Shown here in pieces: positions 1 through 7,007 of a stretch of 7,091 nucleotides of DNA. Where the stretch lies: contig QHVR01000042.1 in assembly GCA_003223595.1 (NCBI GenBank), positions 1 through 7,091 on the forward strand, given 5' to 3'. Source of the DNA: Acidobacteriota bacterium. Lineage in GTDB: Bacteria; Acidobacteriota; Terriglobia; Terriglobales; Acidobacteriaceae. Position 1 is the first letter of the stretch, and every line of letters starts with the position of its first letter. The translations under genes and the position numbers were made by a program. The notes beneath the pieces were generated by a model. The model saw only the letters and a list, made by a program, of their open reading frames with translations. It was not told where the DNA came from and did not search any database.

Positions 1-36
1 CCTGGAGGAATGGATTTGAGCACTGATTCTGGCTTT

Positions 37-71
37 GCTCATGGCTCATAGCTCATAGCTCATCGCTCATA
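37..71. repeat. Heptanucleotide tandem repeat, five GCTCATN units
   Basis: Five consecutive 7-bp units start at 37, 44, 51, 58 and 65. They read GCTCATG, GCTCATA, GCTCATA, GCTCATC and GCTCATA, so only the seventh base varies. The array is followed by GCC and lies 43 bp before the preferred start codon of the glycosyltransferase gene. An in-frame TAG at 70-72 sits at the end of the array, so the repeat is not translated as part of that gene. Short heptameric arrays of this kind are typical of intergenic DNA in some bacterial groups, and copy number can vary by slippage. No function can be read from the sequence. Confidence 0.9.
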
Positions 72-114
72 GCCTTTGATCGCAGACATTGCAACCAACG
101 TCTCTACGGATAGA

Positions 115-1809
115 ATGGCTGGGCGCATGCGATCGAGCTTGCATCCAGCTTTAGTATTCGCCGCCATTTTTGTTGTCATTTTCGTGCTGCATGCACCCTT
201 GCTGCGGCTCCCGTATTTCTGGGATGAGGCGGGATATTACGTTCCCGCCGCGCGCGATCTGATGGTCCAGGGATCCCTGATTCCTCGCACTACGGTTTCC
301 AATGCGCATCCTCCGCTTGTGATGGCATGGCTTGCGCTGTGGTGGAAAGTGGTTGGATATGCGCCTGCTGTGACCCGGGCGGCCATGCTGGTGATTGCTG
401 CATTCTCGTTGCTAGGCGTTTTCCGGTTGGCTCAAGTCGTGGCCAATACCAGGGTGGCGATTGCGGCCACAGTGTGCACGGCTTTGTATCCCGTATTTTT
501 TGCGCAGAGCTCCTTGGCGCAGGTCGATTTAGCGGCAGCCGGACTGACCTTCTGGGCTTTGACAGCGTATTTCGAGGAGAGACCGCTCGTCACCGCATTT
601 TGGTTCTGCCTGGCAGTGCTAGCGAAGGAAACGGCCGTGCTTGCGCCGATGGCACTGGCCACATGGGAGTTGCTGGGACTGGCGCTACAGAAACGTGGCA
701 GAGTGGCTGCATTCTGGAACTCGCAGCGCACTAATCTGGAAGCTTTTTCCGCCCTCTTGGCACCAGTGGTTGTACTCGCCGGATGGTACGTGTTTCATTA
801 CGTCCGCACCGGATATGTTTTCGGCAATCCAGAGTTCTTCGAATACAACGTGGCTTCGACGCTGAATCCTGTGCGATTTGTTTTGGCTCTTGTGCTGCGA
901 CTTTGGGAAAGCTTCGGCTACATGCACCTGTGGCTGCTCACGGCCGGAATGCTGCTGGCGATGCTTCTGCCGCCGATAAAAGATCTCGGCATGCAAAGGC
1001 GCCGAATTGCGATTCCGGTTCAGAGCTGTTTTCTCTGCATCATCGCAACCTACGTTGTGGCCATGGCTCTGATTGGTGGAGCGGTGCTGGCGCGATACAT
1101 GCTCAGCGCGGTGCCGCTGGTGATCATTCTCGGCGCTGCAACTTTGTACAGGCGTGTGCGTCATTGGAAGTTGGCAGCGGCGGTAGCCGCGGGCGCATTC
1201 GTCGTCGCCTGGTTCTGGAATCCGCCTTACGGTTTTTCTCCGGAAGATAATCTGGCATATCGCGATTACGTCATTCTTCACCTGGATGGCGAACGATTCC
1301 TGGAGGCACGATATCCGATGGCCCATGTGCTGACGGCTTGGCCCGCCTCGGATGAATTGACCCGGCCATGGCTGGGGTTCGTGACCCGGCCGGTGCAGGT
1401 GGTGCGAATCGAGAATTTCTCGCTGGATCAGGTTCTGTCGGCGGCGGAATTTCGCGATCACTTTGAAGTCGCGCTGGTCTTCTCAACCAAGTACGAGCCC
1501 CGCAACCCCTTACTGGACCGCTGGAGCCGGTGGACGGAATGGAAGCGGCGTTTCTTTGGATTCCATCGGGATCTGCCCCCGGCTGCGGCGGCGCGTGTGC
1601 TCGATGGGAAAATTGTTTACTCCGAGGAACGGGCCGGACAGTGGATCGCTGTCATCGAGATGCAACGCAGGGAGTGGATCAATGCGGACAGTTCACAGTC
1701 CGAGGGAACAGCCACAACCGCGAACGTTCTAAGTCGCCCTTTGCATGAGGTGGCAGGAATGGGTTTTGATGACCAGCCAGACTTCGCGTCCAACTTCCAG
1801 CTGAAGTGA
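115..1809 (+). CDS. Polytopic GT-C glycosyltransferase (family 39/ArnT-like)
   Basis: This is probably an integral-membrane glycosyltransferase that transfers a sugar from a polyprenyl-phosphate donor to an envelope acceptor on the outer face of the inner membrane. The acceptor cannot be told from sequence. Counting from this ATG (564 aa), the first transmembrane helix is at about 10-28. It is followed by the acidic loop WDEAGYY (about 36-42), whose Asp-Glu pair matches the catalytic acidic site of the ArnT/PMT fold. Further family marks are AHPPL (about 64-68), a second Asp in AQVDLAAAG (about 135-143), LAKETAVLAP (about 169-178) and RYMLSAVP (about 327-334). Many hydrophobic helices run to about residue 370. 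The rest, about 190 residues, is mostly non-hydrophobic and likely periplasmic. Start choice: ATG 115 has a weak GGA at 108-110. An in-frame TTG at 76 would give 577 aa but has no ribosome binding site, and ATG 127 is also possible. The last 27 codons overlap the convergent modC gene. Confidence 0.88.
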   Translation: MAGRMRSSLHPALVFAAIFVVIFVLHAPLLRLPYFWDEAGYYVPAARDLMVQGSLIPRTTVSNAHPPLVMAWLALWWKVVGYAPAVTRAAMLVIAAFSLLGVFRLAQVVANTRVAIAATVCTALYPVFFAQSSLAQVDLAAAGLTFWALTAYFEERPLVTAFWFCLAVLAKETAVLAPMALATWELLGLALQKRGRVAAFWNSQRTNLEAFSALLAPVVVLAGWYVFHYVRTGYVFGNPEFFEYNVASTLNPVRFVLALVLRLWESFGYMHLWLLTAGMLLAMLLPPIKDLGMQRRRIAIPVQSCFLCIIATYVVAMALIGGAVLARYMLSAVPLVIILGAATLYRRVRHWKLAAAVAAGAFVVAWFWNPPYGFSPEDNLAYRDYVILHLDGERFLEARYPMAHVLTAWPASDELTRPWLGFVTRPVQVVRIENFSLDQVLSAAEFRDHFEVALVFSTKYEPRNPLLDRWSRWTEWKRRFFGFHRDLPPAAAARVLDGKIVYSEERAGQWIAVIEMQRREWINADSSQSEGTATTANVLSRPLHEVAGMGFDDQPDFASNFQLK

Positions 1810-2889
1810 ATCCCGCGCTGCCAGGGTGAGGTGGACTTCCATTTCAACCGCGCACTGCACGCGTGCCGAGATCATCACATCCCGCTGATCCAGCGACACG
1901 ATCCGCCCGGGAATGATGTTGCGCGCGCTCAAGGCGCGCGGCAGGGCGGTGGCCAGCAGGATGTCGCCGGCGCGAATTCCTACACGGAACGCTGTGCCCA
2001 CACCGCCGCGCACCAGCGGAGTTTCGATGGATGTCGATCCTCCGTCGCCGGATAACCGGCAAGTCATCGTGCCGCGATCAGGGCTCACGGCTTCGACGAC
2101 TGCGTCGAAAATATTCTCGAACCCCGCCAGCTGGGCAACCGTCTCTTGCAAGGGGGCGGTCATCACTTCGTGAGGAGTGCCCTGCCTCAAGATGCGTCCG
2201 GCTTCGAGGACGATGACGCTCTCTCCCAGGGCAAATACCTCGTCGCGACTATGCGTGACGTAAAGAATCGGAATGCCTTGCGTGCGATTCCATTGCTGGA
2301 GATCGTCAATAATGTGGGACTTCGTGGGCGAATCGAGCGCGGCCAGAGGTTCATCCAGAAGCAGAAGCTGCGGATCGGTGACCAGGGTTCGAGCCAACGC
2401 GACTCGCTGGCGCTCTCCGCCAGAGATGTCCCGTACATTGCGGCCACTGAGATGCGCGATACGGAATGCCTGCAGCATGGCGGTCGTGCGCTGTCTTCGT
2501 GCATCCGAGCGAAGATGGTTCAAACCGTAAGAGACGTTTTGTTCCGCGGTCATGTGCGGAAACAGCGCGAGATTCTGGAAGACGTAGCCCACGTGTCGGT
2601 CGGCCACAGGCAGATTCACGCCCGAGGAGGAATCGAAAACCGCTCGATCGCCAATCGCGATTCGTCCATCATCCGGTCGGGTGAGTCCGGCCACGCAATC
2701 GAGAAGAGTCGTCTTCCCGGCTCCAGAGGCCCCGAACAGGATCGTGAAGCCAGCGGCAGCCTCGAAGGCGACATCCACAGCGAAGTTCTGCTGTCCGGCA
2801 AAGCGTTTTTGGATACGGCATCCCAGTCGCGTCTCAGCAGCAGGATTTACAGCGCCGACGCCGTTGTGGACCGCAGGGTGCGCATTCAT
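1729..2889 (-). CDS. modC: Molybdate ABC transporter ATP-binding protein ModC
   Basis: This is the cytoplasmic ATPase that powers molybdate (possibly tungstate) import through ModB. The 386-residue protein carries all ABC motifs: Walker A GASGAGKT at 53-60, Q-loop glutamine at 105 (YVFQNLALFPH), signature ISGGERQRVALAR at 155-167, Walker B LLLLDEP at 175-181, D-loop ALD at 184-186 and switch His213 (YVTHSRDE). A C-terminal TOBE/Mop-type domain at about 318-380 (SARNIIPGRI onward) matches ModC, where it binds molybdate. E. coli ModC is about 352 aa. The extra length is mainly an N-terminal lead of about 20 residues before the first ABC strand, and no downstream ATG or GTG offers a shorter start. 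The gene begins 5 bp after the modB stop with no clear Shine-Dalgarno sequence, so translational coupling is likely. Its TAG stop (1731-1729) lies inside the 3' end of the convergent glycosyltransferase gene. An Fe3+ or sulfate importer ATPase is less likely given the ModB neighbour. Confidence 0.94.
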   Translation of the reverse strand: MNAHPAVHNGVGAVNPAAETRLGCRIQKRFAGQQNFAVDVAFEAAAGFTILFGASGAGKTTLLDCVAGLTRPDDGRIAIGDRAVFDSSSGVNLPVADRHVGYVFQNLALFPHMTAEQNVSYGLNHLRSDARRQRTTAMLQAFRIAHLSGRNVRDISGGERQRVALARTLVTDPQLLLLDEPLAALDSPTKSHIIDDLQQWNRTQGIPILYVTHSRDEVFALGESVIVLEAGRILRQGTPHEVMTAPLQETVAQLAGFENIFDAVVEAVSPDRGTMTCRLSGDGGSTSIETPLVRGGVGTAFRVGIRAGDILLATALPRALSARNIIPGRIVSLDQRDVMISARVQCAVEMEVHLTLAARDSLQLEVGREVWLVIKTHSCHLMQRAT

Positions 2890-2894
2890 CGCGT

Positions 2895-3575
2895 CTATTG
2901 TACGGAATTGAGGACGGAAGCCTTGCGATGGAAGCCGTACACGATCATCAGCAGGACAAAGCAGAGGATAAGCAATGCCAGCGCGGTCTGATTCGCACCC
3001 GCGTAATCCGCGGCCTGAACGCGATCGTAAATGTCAATGGAAACGGTCCGCGTCACGCCAGGAATATTTCCGCCGACCATGAGCACGACTCCGAATTCTC
3101 CCATGGTATGTGCAAAAGACAGCGCTGCCCCGGTCACCAGTCCCGGAACCGAGAGCGGAGCGATAACTCGAAAGAACGTACGGACTGAGGAAGCTCCCAG
3201 AGTGGCGGAGGCGGCAATCAGTTTGCGATCGACGCCGGCAAAAGACGCCGCGAATGGCTGCACGGCAAAGGGCAGGCTGTAGATAACCGATCCGATGACC
3301 AGCCCGGAAAAGGTGAATGCCAAGGTATGCCCGGTGAGCGAAATCGACCAGCGGCCTAACGGACTCCGTGGCCCGAGAGCCACCAGCACATAAAATCCGA
3401 GGACGGTGGGCGGAAGTACGAGGGGCAGGGCCACTATCGCCTGCACAAGAAACTTCCAACGCCAGCTGGAAAACGCGATCCAGTATGCGATCGGCAGTCC
3501 CAACAAAAGCAACAATACGGATACCGCAAAAGCTAACTGCAGTGTGAGCCAGAACGTTTGCCAGTCAATGGCCAT
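2895..3575 (-). CDS. modB: Molybdate ABC transporter permease ModB
   Basis: This is the inner-membrane channel subunit of the molybdate ABC importer. It works as a homodimer with two ModC subunits. At 226 aa it matches the usual ModB length (E. coli about 229). Hydrophobic helices are visible at about 8-34, 44-68, 84-104, 141-165 and 196-214. The ModB-typical stretch LPLVLPPTVLGFY lies at 50-62, followed by LGPRSPLG at 67-74. The cytoplasmic EAA loop that docks onto ModC is AASATLGASSVRTFFRVIAP (121-140). The conserved block HTMGEFG at 156-162 continues into VLMVGGNIPG at 164-173. ATG 3575 is the only start, because an in-frame TAA lies four codons upstream. It has no strong Shine-Dalgarno sequence; the nearest purine run is about 15 bp away. 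The gene follows the DinB-fold gene by 34 bp and precedes modC by 5 bp. No modA lies beside it. Confidence 0.95.
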   Translation of the reverse strand: MAIDWQTFWLTLQLAFAVSVLLLLLGLPIAYWIAFSSWRWKFLVQAIVALPLVLPPTVLGFYVLVALGPRSPLGRWSISLTGHTLAFTFSGLVIGSVIYSLPFAVQPFAASFAGVDRKLIAASATLGASSVRTFFRVIAPLSVPGLVTGAALSFAHTMGEFGVVLMVGGNIPGVTRTVSIDIYDRVQAADYAGANQTALALLILCFVLLMIVYGFHRKASVLNSVQ

Positions 3576-3609
3576 GAGGCTGGTTTACTTGCCTAACTGA
3601 ACTCGCGCA

Positions 3610-4176
3610 TCACATACGGCTGGATGGGGGGACAATGCCGTTCATGCGAAGATACACCGCCATCTGGCCATAATGATCGAAGCCGTGGGATGCAACCGAC
3701 ATGGCAAGTCCCAGGCGGGAAACGGATCCTTCTCCGAACGGGCTCTTCACGGTCTTCGTGAGATTGTCATCGTTCACCGTTGCCAAAGCTTTGTGCACGT
3801 ATTCGAAAGAGTCCTTGAGGTATTTCATGATGTCGGATTTCGTGGTGAGCGAAGCGGGGCCAGATTCATCCCCGATATCTACCGGCGGCTTTTGTTCCAG
3901 CAGAGCGGCCGCGAGTTCGTAATTCACAGCCGCAACGTGCTTGATCTGCTGAGCGTAAGTGCGGACTCCCTTGAACTCGCCATTAGTGGGAGCGAAATTG
4001 AACTTATCCTCCGGCATCGCGTCGGCAGCAGGGACGAACTCATGCTCCATATTGCTGATATTTCCATTCAGGAGTTCTGTGACGGTGTGCTGTGCCGCTT
4101 TGGCCTTCGGTGCCTGTGCCGCTGCCATCAGCGTCAGCAATAAGCTGCAAGCCAAGACTCCGAGTTTTCTGTTCAT
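3610..4176 (-). CDS. Exported DinB-fold (DinB/YfiT-like) protein
   Basis: The protein has 188 aa. Residues 1 to about 20 form a typical Sec signal peptide, with Arg3/Lys4, a hydrophobic core at 5-17 and MAAAQA at 17-22; the cleavage point may be after Ala20 or Ala22. The mature part fits the four-helix DinB/YfiT fold: EHEFVPAADAMPEDKFNFAP at 44-63, then a likely metal-binding triad of His80 (QIKHVAA), His164 and His168 (ASHGFDHYGQ). The ending VYLRMNGIVPP (174-184) is common in this family. Known DinB-fold proteins include metal-dependent thiol transferases and hydrolases, but this member's reaction is unknown. Cys10 is not a convincing lipobox because the hydrophobic core continues after it. 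The start is set by AAGGGGGAG just upstream, 11 bp after the MFS gene stop. The frame stays open upstream to about 4677, but that part is antiparallel-frame noise over the MFS gene. Confidence 0.87.
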   Translation of the reverse strand: MNRKLGVLACSLLLTLMAAAQAPKAKAAQHTVTELLNGNISNMEHEFVPAADAMPEDKFNFAPTNGEFKGVRTYAQQIKHVAAVNYELAAALLEQKPPVDIGDESGPASLTTKSDIMKYLKDSFEYVHKALATVNDDNLTKTVKSPFGEGSVSRLGLAMSVASHGFDHYGQMAVYLRMNGIVPPSSRM

Positions 4177-4177
4177 G

Positions 4178-4186
4178 CTCCCCCTT
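4178..4186 (-). promoter_or_regulatory. Strong ribosome binding site of the DinB-fold gene
   Basis: On the minus strand AAGGGGGAG lies one base before the ATG at 4176. It fixes the start of the DinB-fold gene against the much longer open frame and fills the 11-bp gap after the MFS stop codon. Confidence 0.7.
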
Positions 4187-4187
4187 G

Positions 4188-5459
4188 TTAGTCCCGCACG
4201 ACGGACGGAGCCATCTTCAATTCCGCCGCCGTGAGCCGATGGCGCCGAATCGTGGACAATCCTACCACCATTGCTAAAGCCGACCATGCCAGCGCCGCGG
4301 GAACTCCTTGCCGCGCAGCCAATTCTCCCCAGAGCGCGCTGCCCACCGCCATGCCTCCTTGCAGCACCAGCAGGTACATGGACAAAGCCCGGGCTCGCAT
4401 CCAGGATGGGCACATGGTCTGGGCGACTACGTTGAAGCACGCCAGAATGCCAATCCACGCGGCTCCCGCGGTAAACAGCACCAGGCACAACCAATTGAAT
4501 AGATGAACTTGCCCGGCCAGGAAAGTCATACCGGCGTACAGCAGAGTAGCGCCTGCGACCAAGCCATCCACTGAGTACTGGAGCTTCAAGCGCGGCAACA
4601 GCGCTGCGCCTCCCAGCGCGCCCAGGCCAAAGCAGGTGAGCAGAAACCCGTATCCTTGCGCGCCGTGAGGCTGGCAAACAACTGGTAAAAGTGCGAGCAG
4701 GGAAGCAGCGCCGAAACTGAACGCGCCCGTGCGGATCAGGACCGAAGTAACCTGCGGCGCGCCTCGCACGTAGCGGAATCCTTCACGTATGGCCTCGACG
4801 ATGCCATTGGTCGCCAATGGTTCGCGGGGAGCGCATTTCCAGCTGTACAGAAAGTAGACGACTCCGAAGAAGGAAGCGGCATTGAGCAGGAAGGACCACC
4901 CTGCTCCCGCGGATGCGACCACGATTCCGCCAAGCGCGGGTCCAACTGCGCGGGCCACGTTGAATCCTGCAGAGTTCAGCGCGACGGCGGATCCATGCTG
5001 CGCTGGCGAAACTACGTCGGGAGTGATGGCCTGCCATGCAGGATCGTTCATCACGGCGCCGATCCCCAGCAGGAATGTGAATGCCAGTAATGACCAGGGG
5101 CCTACCGCATGGAACAATGTGAGAACTCCCAGGGCAACGGCGGCGACGATCATCCAGCTTTGCGTGAACAACAGCAGCCGCCGGCGATCGACCATGTCGG
5201 CGAGGGCGCCTGCCGGGAGCACGGCCACGAATACTGGAATCGCGGAGGCCGCCTGCACCAGGCTGACCATCAGAGGCGAGTCGGAGAGCTGCGTCATGAG
5301 CCAGCCCGCGCCCACGTTCTGCATCCATGTGCCACTGTACGACACTACGGCGGCGATCCAGAGCGATCGAAAGAGCGGCTCAGACAATGGCGCCCACGCG
5401 GAATCGGGCCGCCGCGTGCTGGGGCTTGCTACTGACGGAACTGTGATGTGATCGGCCAC
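4188..5459 (-). CDS. MFS exporter of the MFS_3/EntS-like family
   Basis: This is an inner-membrane, probably proton-driven exporter. The family includes the enterobactin exporter EntS and many uncharacterised drug or metabolite exporters, and the substrate here is unknown. The protein has 423 aa and about 12 hydrophobic helices. The N-terminal mark is FRSLWIAAVVSYSGTWMQNV (30-49). MFS motif A is at about 83-95 (AGALADMVDRRRL), with the charged Asp88, Asp91 and Arg92-94. VALNSAGFNVARAVGPALGG at 159-178 and the block at 351-378, beginning PSWMRARALSMY, are both characteristic of the family. Many relatives carry an extra C-terminal soluble domain of about 100 residues; this one ends shortly after the last helix (about 384-402). 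The start is GTG. Its Shine-Dalgarno AGAGGA overlaps the stop codon of the upstream permease gene 7 bp away, so the two are probably translationally linked. Confidence 0.93.
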   Translation of the reverse strand: MADHITVPSVASPSTRRPDSAWAPLSEPLFRSLWIAAVVSYSGTWMQNVGAGWLMTQLSDSPLMVSLVQAASAIPVFVAVLPAGALADMVDRRRLLLFTQSWMIVAAVALGVLTLFHAVGPWSLLAFTFLLGIGAVMNDPAWQAITPDVVSPAQHGSAVALNSAGFNVARAVGPALGGIVVASAGAGWSFLLNAASFFGVVYFLYSWKCAPREPLATNGIVEAIREGFRYVRGAPQVTSVLIRTGAFSFGAASLLALLPVVCQPHGAQGYGFLLTCFGLGALGGAALLPRLKLQYSVDGLVAGATLLYAGMTFLAGQVHLFNWLCLVLFTAGAAWIGILACFNVVAQTMCPSWMRARALSMYLLVLQGGMAVGSALWGELAARQGVPAALAWSALAMVVGLSTIRRHRLTAAELKMAPSVVRD

Positions 5460-5462
5460 GTT

Positions 5463-5468
5463 TCCTCT
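5463..5468 (-). promoter_or_regulatory. Ribosome binding site of the MFS gene, overlapping the permease stop
   Basis: On the minus strand TAGAGGAAACGTG contains both the TAG stop of the APC permease gene (5469-5467) and the AGAGGA Shine-Dalgarno sequence for the GTG start at 5459. This supports the GTG start, since there is no ATG at the N-terminus, and links translation of the two genes. Confidence 0.7.
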
Positions 5469-6951
5469 AGGGCTGCGACTCCGTCAAGGCTTTGACGCGA
5501 CCGGAGGCAAAAGGCCAGTCGGAAGATCGCCAGGCGCGAATCAGGTAAATGATGACTCCAGTGAGCAGAATGATGGCGGCATAACGTACTTCCTTCTGCC
5601 AGTTAGGGCGTCCGAAAAGGATGAACAGGAATCCCGCGCTGGCCAGCAGCGCAGGCAGAGGATACAACCACATGCGAAACGGACGCGGCAGGTCCGGGCG
5701 GGTAATCCTCAGCACGATCGAGCCGACTGCCTGCACCAGAAATTGCAGGATGAGGCGAATTACCACCAGCGCGGCAATCGCGTCTTTCAAACGTAGGAAA
5801 CAAAAACACGCGGCTACGACTCCTAACGCCAGCAACGAAATGTGAGGAAACCGGTGCACCGGATGTACTTTGGCGAAGGCTTTGAAGTAGTTTCCGTCCT
5901 TAGCCGCGGCGTACGGAACGCGCGAGTATCCCAGCATCAAGGAGAAAACTGAGGCAAACGCGGTGATAATGACCAATCCGGTCACCAGGCGTGCGGCCCA
6001 CGCACCATACACCCGTTGCATAAACAACGAAACAACATACAGGCCAGTATTGTTCTGCCCGGCTTGCAGCATCTCGCGCCAGGGCACCACGGCCAGAATA
6101 CAAACGTTCATCATCAGATATAGACAGGCGACGAGCAGAATGGAAAGCAACAGAGCCCTGGGAATATTCTTTTCCGGATCCTGGATTTCGTCGCCCAGAA
6201 AAGCAACATTGTAGTAACCCCAGTAATCGTAGGTGGCGATGAGCATCGCTCCACCCAGGCCCGTAAAGAAGTGACGTGAGAGCGTGAATGCGCCGGGAGG
6301 GAAGTCGAATGCTCGGGCTGCATTGAAATGACTGACGCCGGCGAAGATGATCCAACCAATAGTCCCCATAACACCGAACCACAGAATTTTGGAGAGCCGC
6401 CCCACCACAGTGATTCGCCGGTATAGCAGCAAGACCGTGAAGAAGCAGATCACTACGGCAACGGCAGTGCCCGGGGTGACTACCCAGCCTACTTGCAGGT
6501 TTCCAGCAAACGGAATGTGCAGCGCGGCATCATGATGTGCGTAGACGACTTCGAGTTCGGGCCAGTAATAGGCCGCGTATCCCGCCAGCCCGATGCAGCC
6601 GGTCGCGATTGATAGTGGCGCGCTGAAGGAAACCTGCCAGATGAATAGGAAGGAGATGAGGCGTCCCCATTTTTTGGGGCCATACATCTCGCGAAGGTAG
6701 CGATAGGAACCGCCCGAGGCGGGAAGTGCCGCTCCCAATTCCGCGGAAACCAGTCCGTCGCAGACTGCGAGCAGCGCTCCTGCAATCCATCCCAATAAGG
6801 CTTGCGGGCCTCCCATCGCGCTCAACACCAGAGGCATGGTGATGAACGGTCCCACGCCGATCATGTCGATCATGTTCAGGGCAGTGGCGGTGCCCAATCC
6901 CATGCCGCGAATCAAACCGTGTTGCTCTGGAGTGGGATTGGGGCTGGACAT
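5467..6951 (-). CDS. APC-superfamily amino-acid/polyamine permease
   Basis: This is an inner-membrane secondary transporter of the APC (amino acid-polyamine-organocation) superfamily, likely taking up or exchanging an amino acid. The substrate is not readable from sequence. The protein has 494 aa and about 12 predicted helices. The first helix has the broken motif NMIDMIGVGPFITMP (26-40), equivalent to the G-x-G-x-F substrate site of APC proteins. ELGAALPASGGSYRYLREMY (71-90) is the conserved segment at helix 3. The helix 6 region has YDYWGYYN (241-248), then GDEIQDPEKNIPRAL (253-267), matching the family GEEx-x-P-x-x-IPRA pattern. RVPYAAAKDG at 344-353 is the conserved helix 8 loop. The ATG at 6951 has no obvious Shine-Dalgarno sequence. 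Met17 and Met27 are possible later starts but have no better site and would cut close to helix 1. It is the first visible gene of the minus-strand run, 7 bp before the MFS gene. Confidence 0.93.
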   Translation of the reverse strand: MSSPNPTPEQHGLIRGMGLGTATALNMIDMIGVGPFITMPLVLSAMGGPQALLGWIAGALLAVCDGLVSAELGAALPASGGSYRYLREMYGPKKWGRLISFLFIWQVSFSAPLSIATGCIGLAGYAAYYWPELEVVYAHHDAALHIPFAGNLQVGWVVTPGTAVAVVICFFTVLLLYRRITVVGRLSKILWFGVMGTIGWIIFAGVSHFNAARAFDFPPGAFTLSRHFFTGLGGAMLIATYDYWGYYNVAFLGDEIQDPEKNIPRALLLSILLVACLYLMMNVCILAVVPWREMLQAGQNNTGLYVVSLFMQRVYGAWAARLVTGLVIITAFASVFSLMLGYSRVPYAAAKDGNYFKAFAKVHPVHRFPHISLLALGVVAACFCFLRLKDAIAALVVIRLILQFLVQAVGSIVLRITRPDLPRPFRMWLYPLPALLASAGFLFILFGRPNWQKEVRYAAIILLTGVIIYLIRAWRSSDWPFASGRVKALTESQP

Positions 6952-7001
6952 GAGTGGATGGTCAGTAATTGAGGATCAGTCGCAAGTGCCGGTCGTGAAC
7001 G

Positions 7002-7007
7002 ATTCTA
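7002..7007 (-). promoter_or_regulatory. Possible -10 element for the permease-led operon
   Basis: On the minus strand TAGAAT (5 of 6 match to TATAAT) lies about 50 bp before the permease ATG. Transcription would start near 6995, giving a leader of about 44 nt. No good -35 is seen at 17-18 bp; the nearest hexamer is AACTTA. This is a weak candidate based on one hexamer only, and transcription could equally come from further upstream outside the window. Confidence 0.2.

Noticed and set aside
2..19. Possible C-terminus of an upstream plus-strand gene (LEEWI then TGA)
   Set aside because: Six codons are too few to support a gene. The other two frames are equally readable, and GGAGGA at 4-9 could also belong to a 13-codon frame starting at 10.
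17..41. TGAGC at 17-21 could pair with GCTCA in the heptamer repeats
   Set aside because: The stem is only 5 bp with a loop of 15 nt or more and no T-run follows. It is too weak to call a terminator or attenuator.
685..1461. 258-codon minus-strand open frame inside the glycosyltransferase gene
   Set aside because: It is antisense to a gene with clear family motifs. Its product is rich in His, Gln, Arg and Ser with no recognisable domain and no ribosome binding site.
2146..2991. 281-codon plus-strand open frame over modC and the end of modB
   Set aside because: It is a shadow of the high-GC modC frame. The product has no hydrophobic core or known motif, and it crosses two well-supported genes on the other strand.
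4177..4677. Upstream extension of the DinB-fold frame to position 4677
   Set aside because: This part overlaps the MFS gene in another frame and reads as Arg/Gly/Ser-rich noise. The signal peptide and strong ribosome binding site place the start at 4176.
4882..5451. 189-codon plus-strand open frame over the MFS gene
   Set aside because: It is antisense to a family-typical MFS gene, and its composition (Thr/Ala/Ser/Arg-rich, no motif) is typical of a shadow frame.
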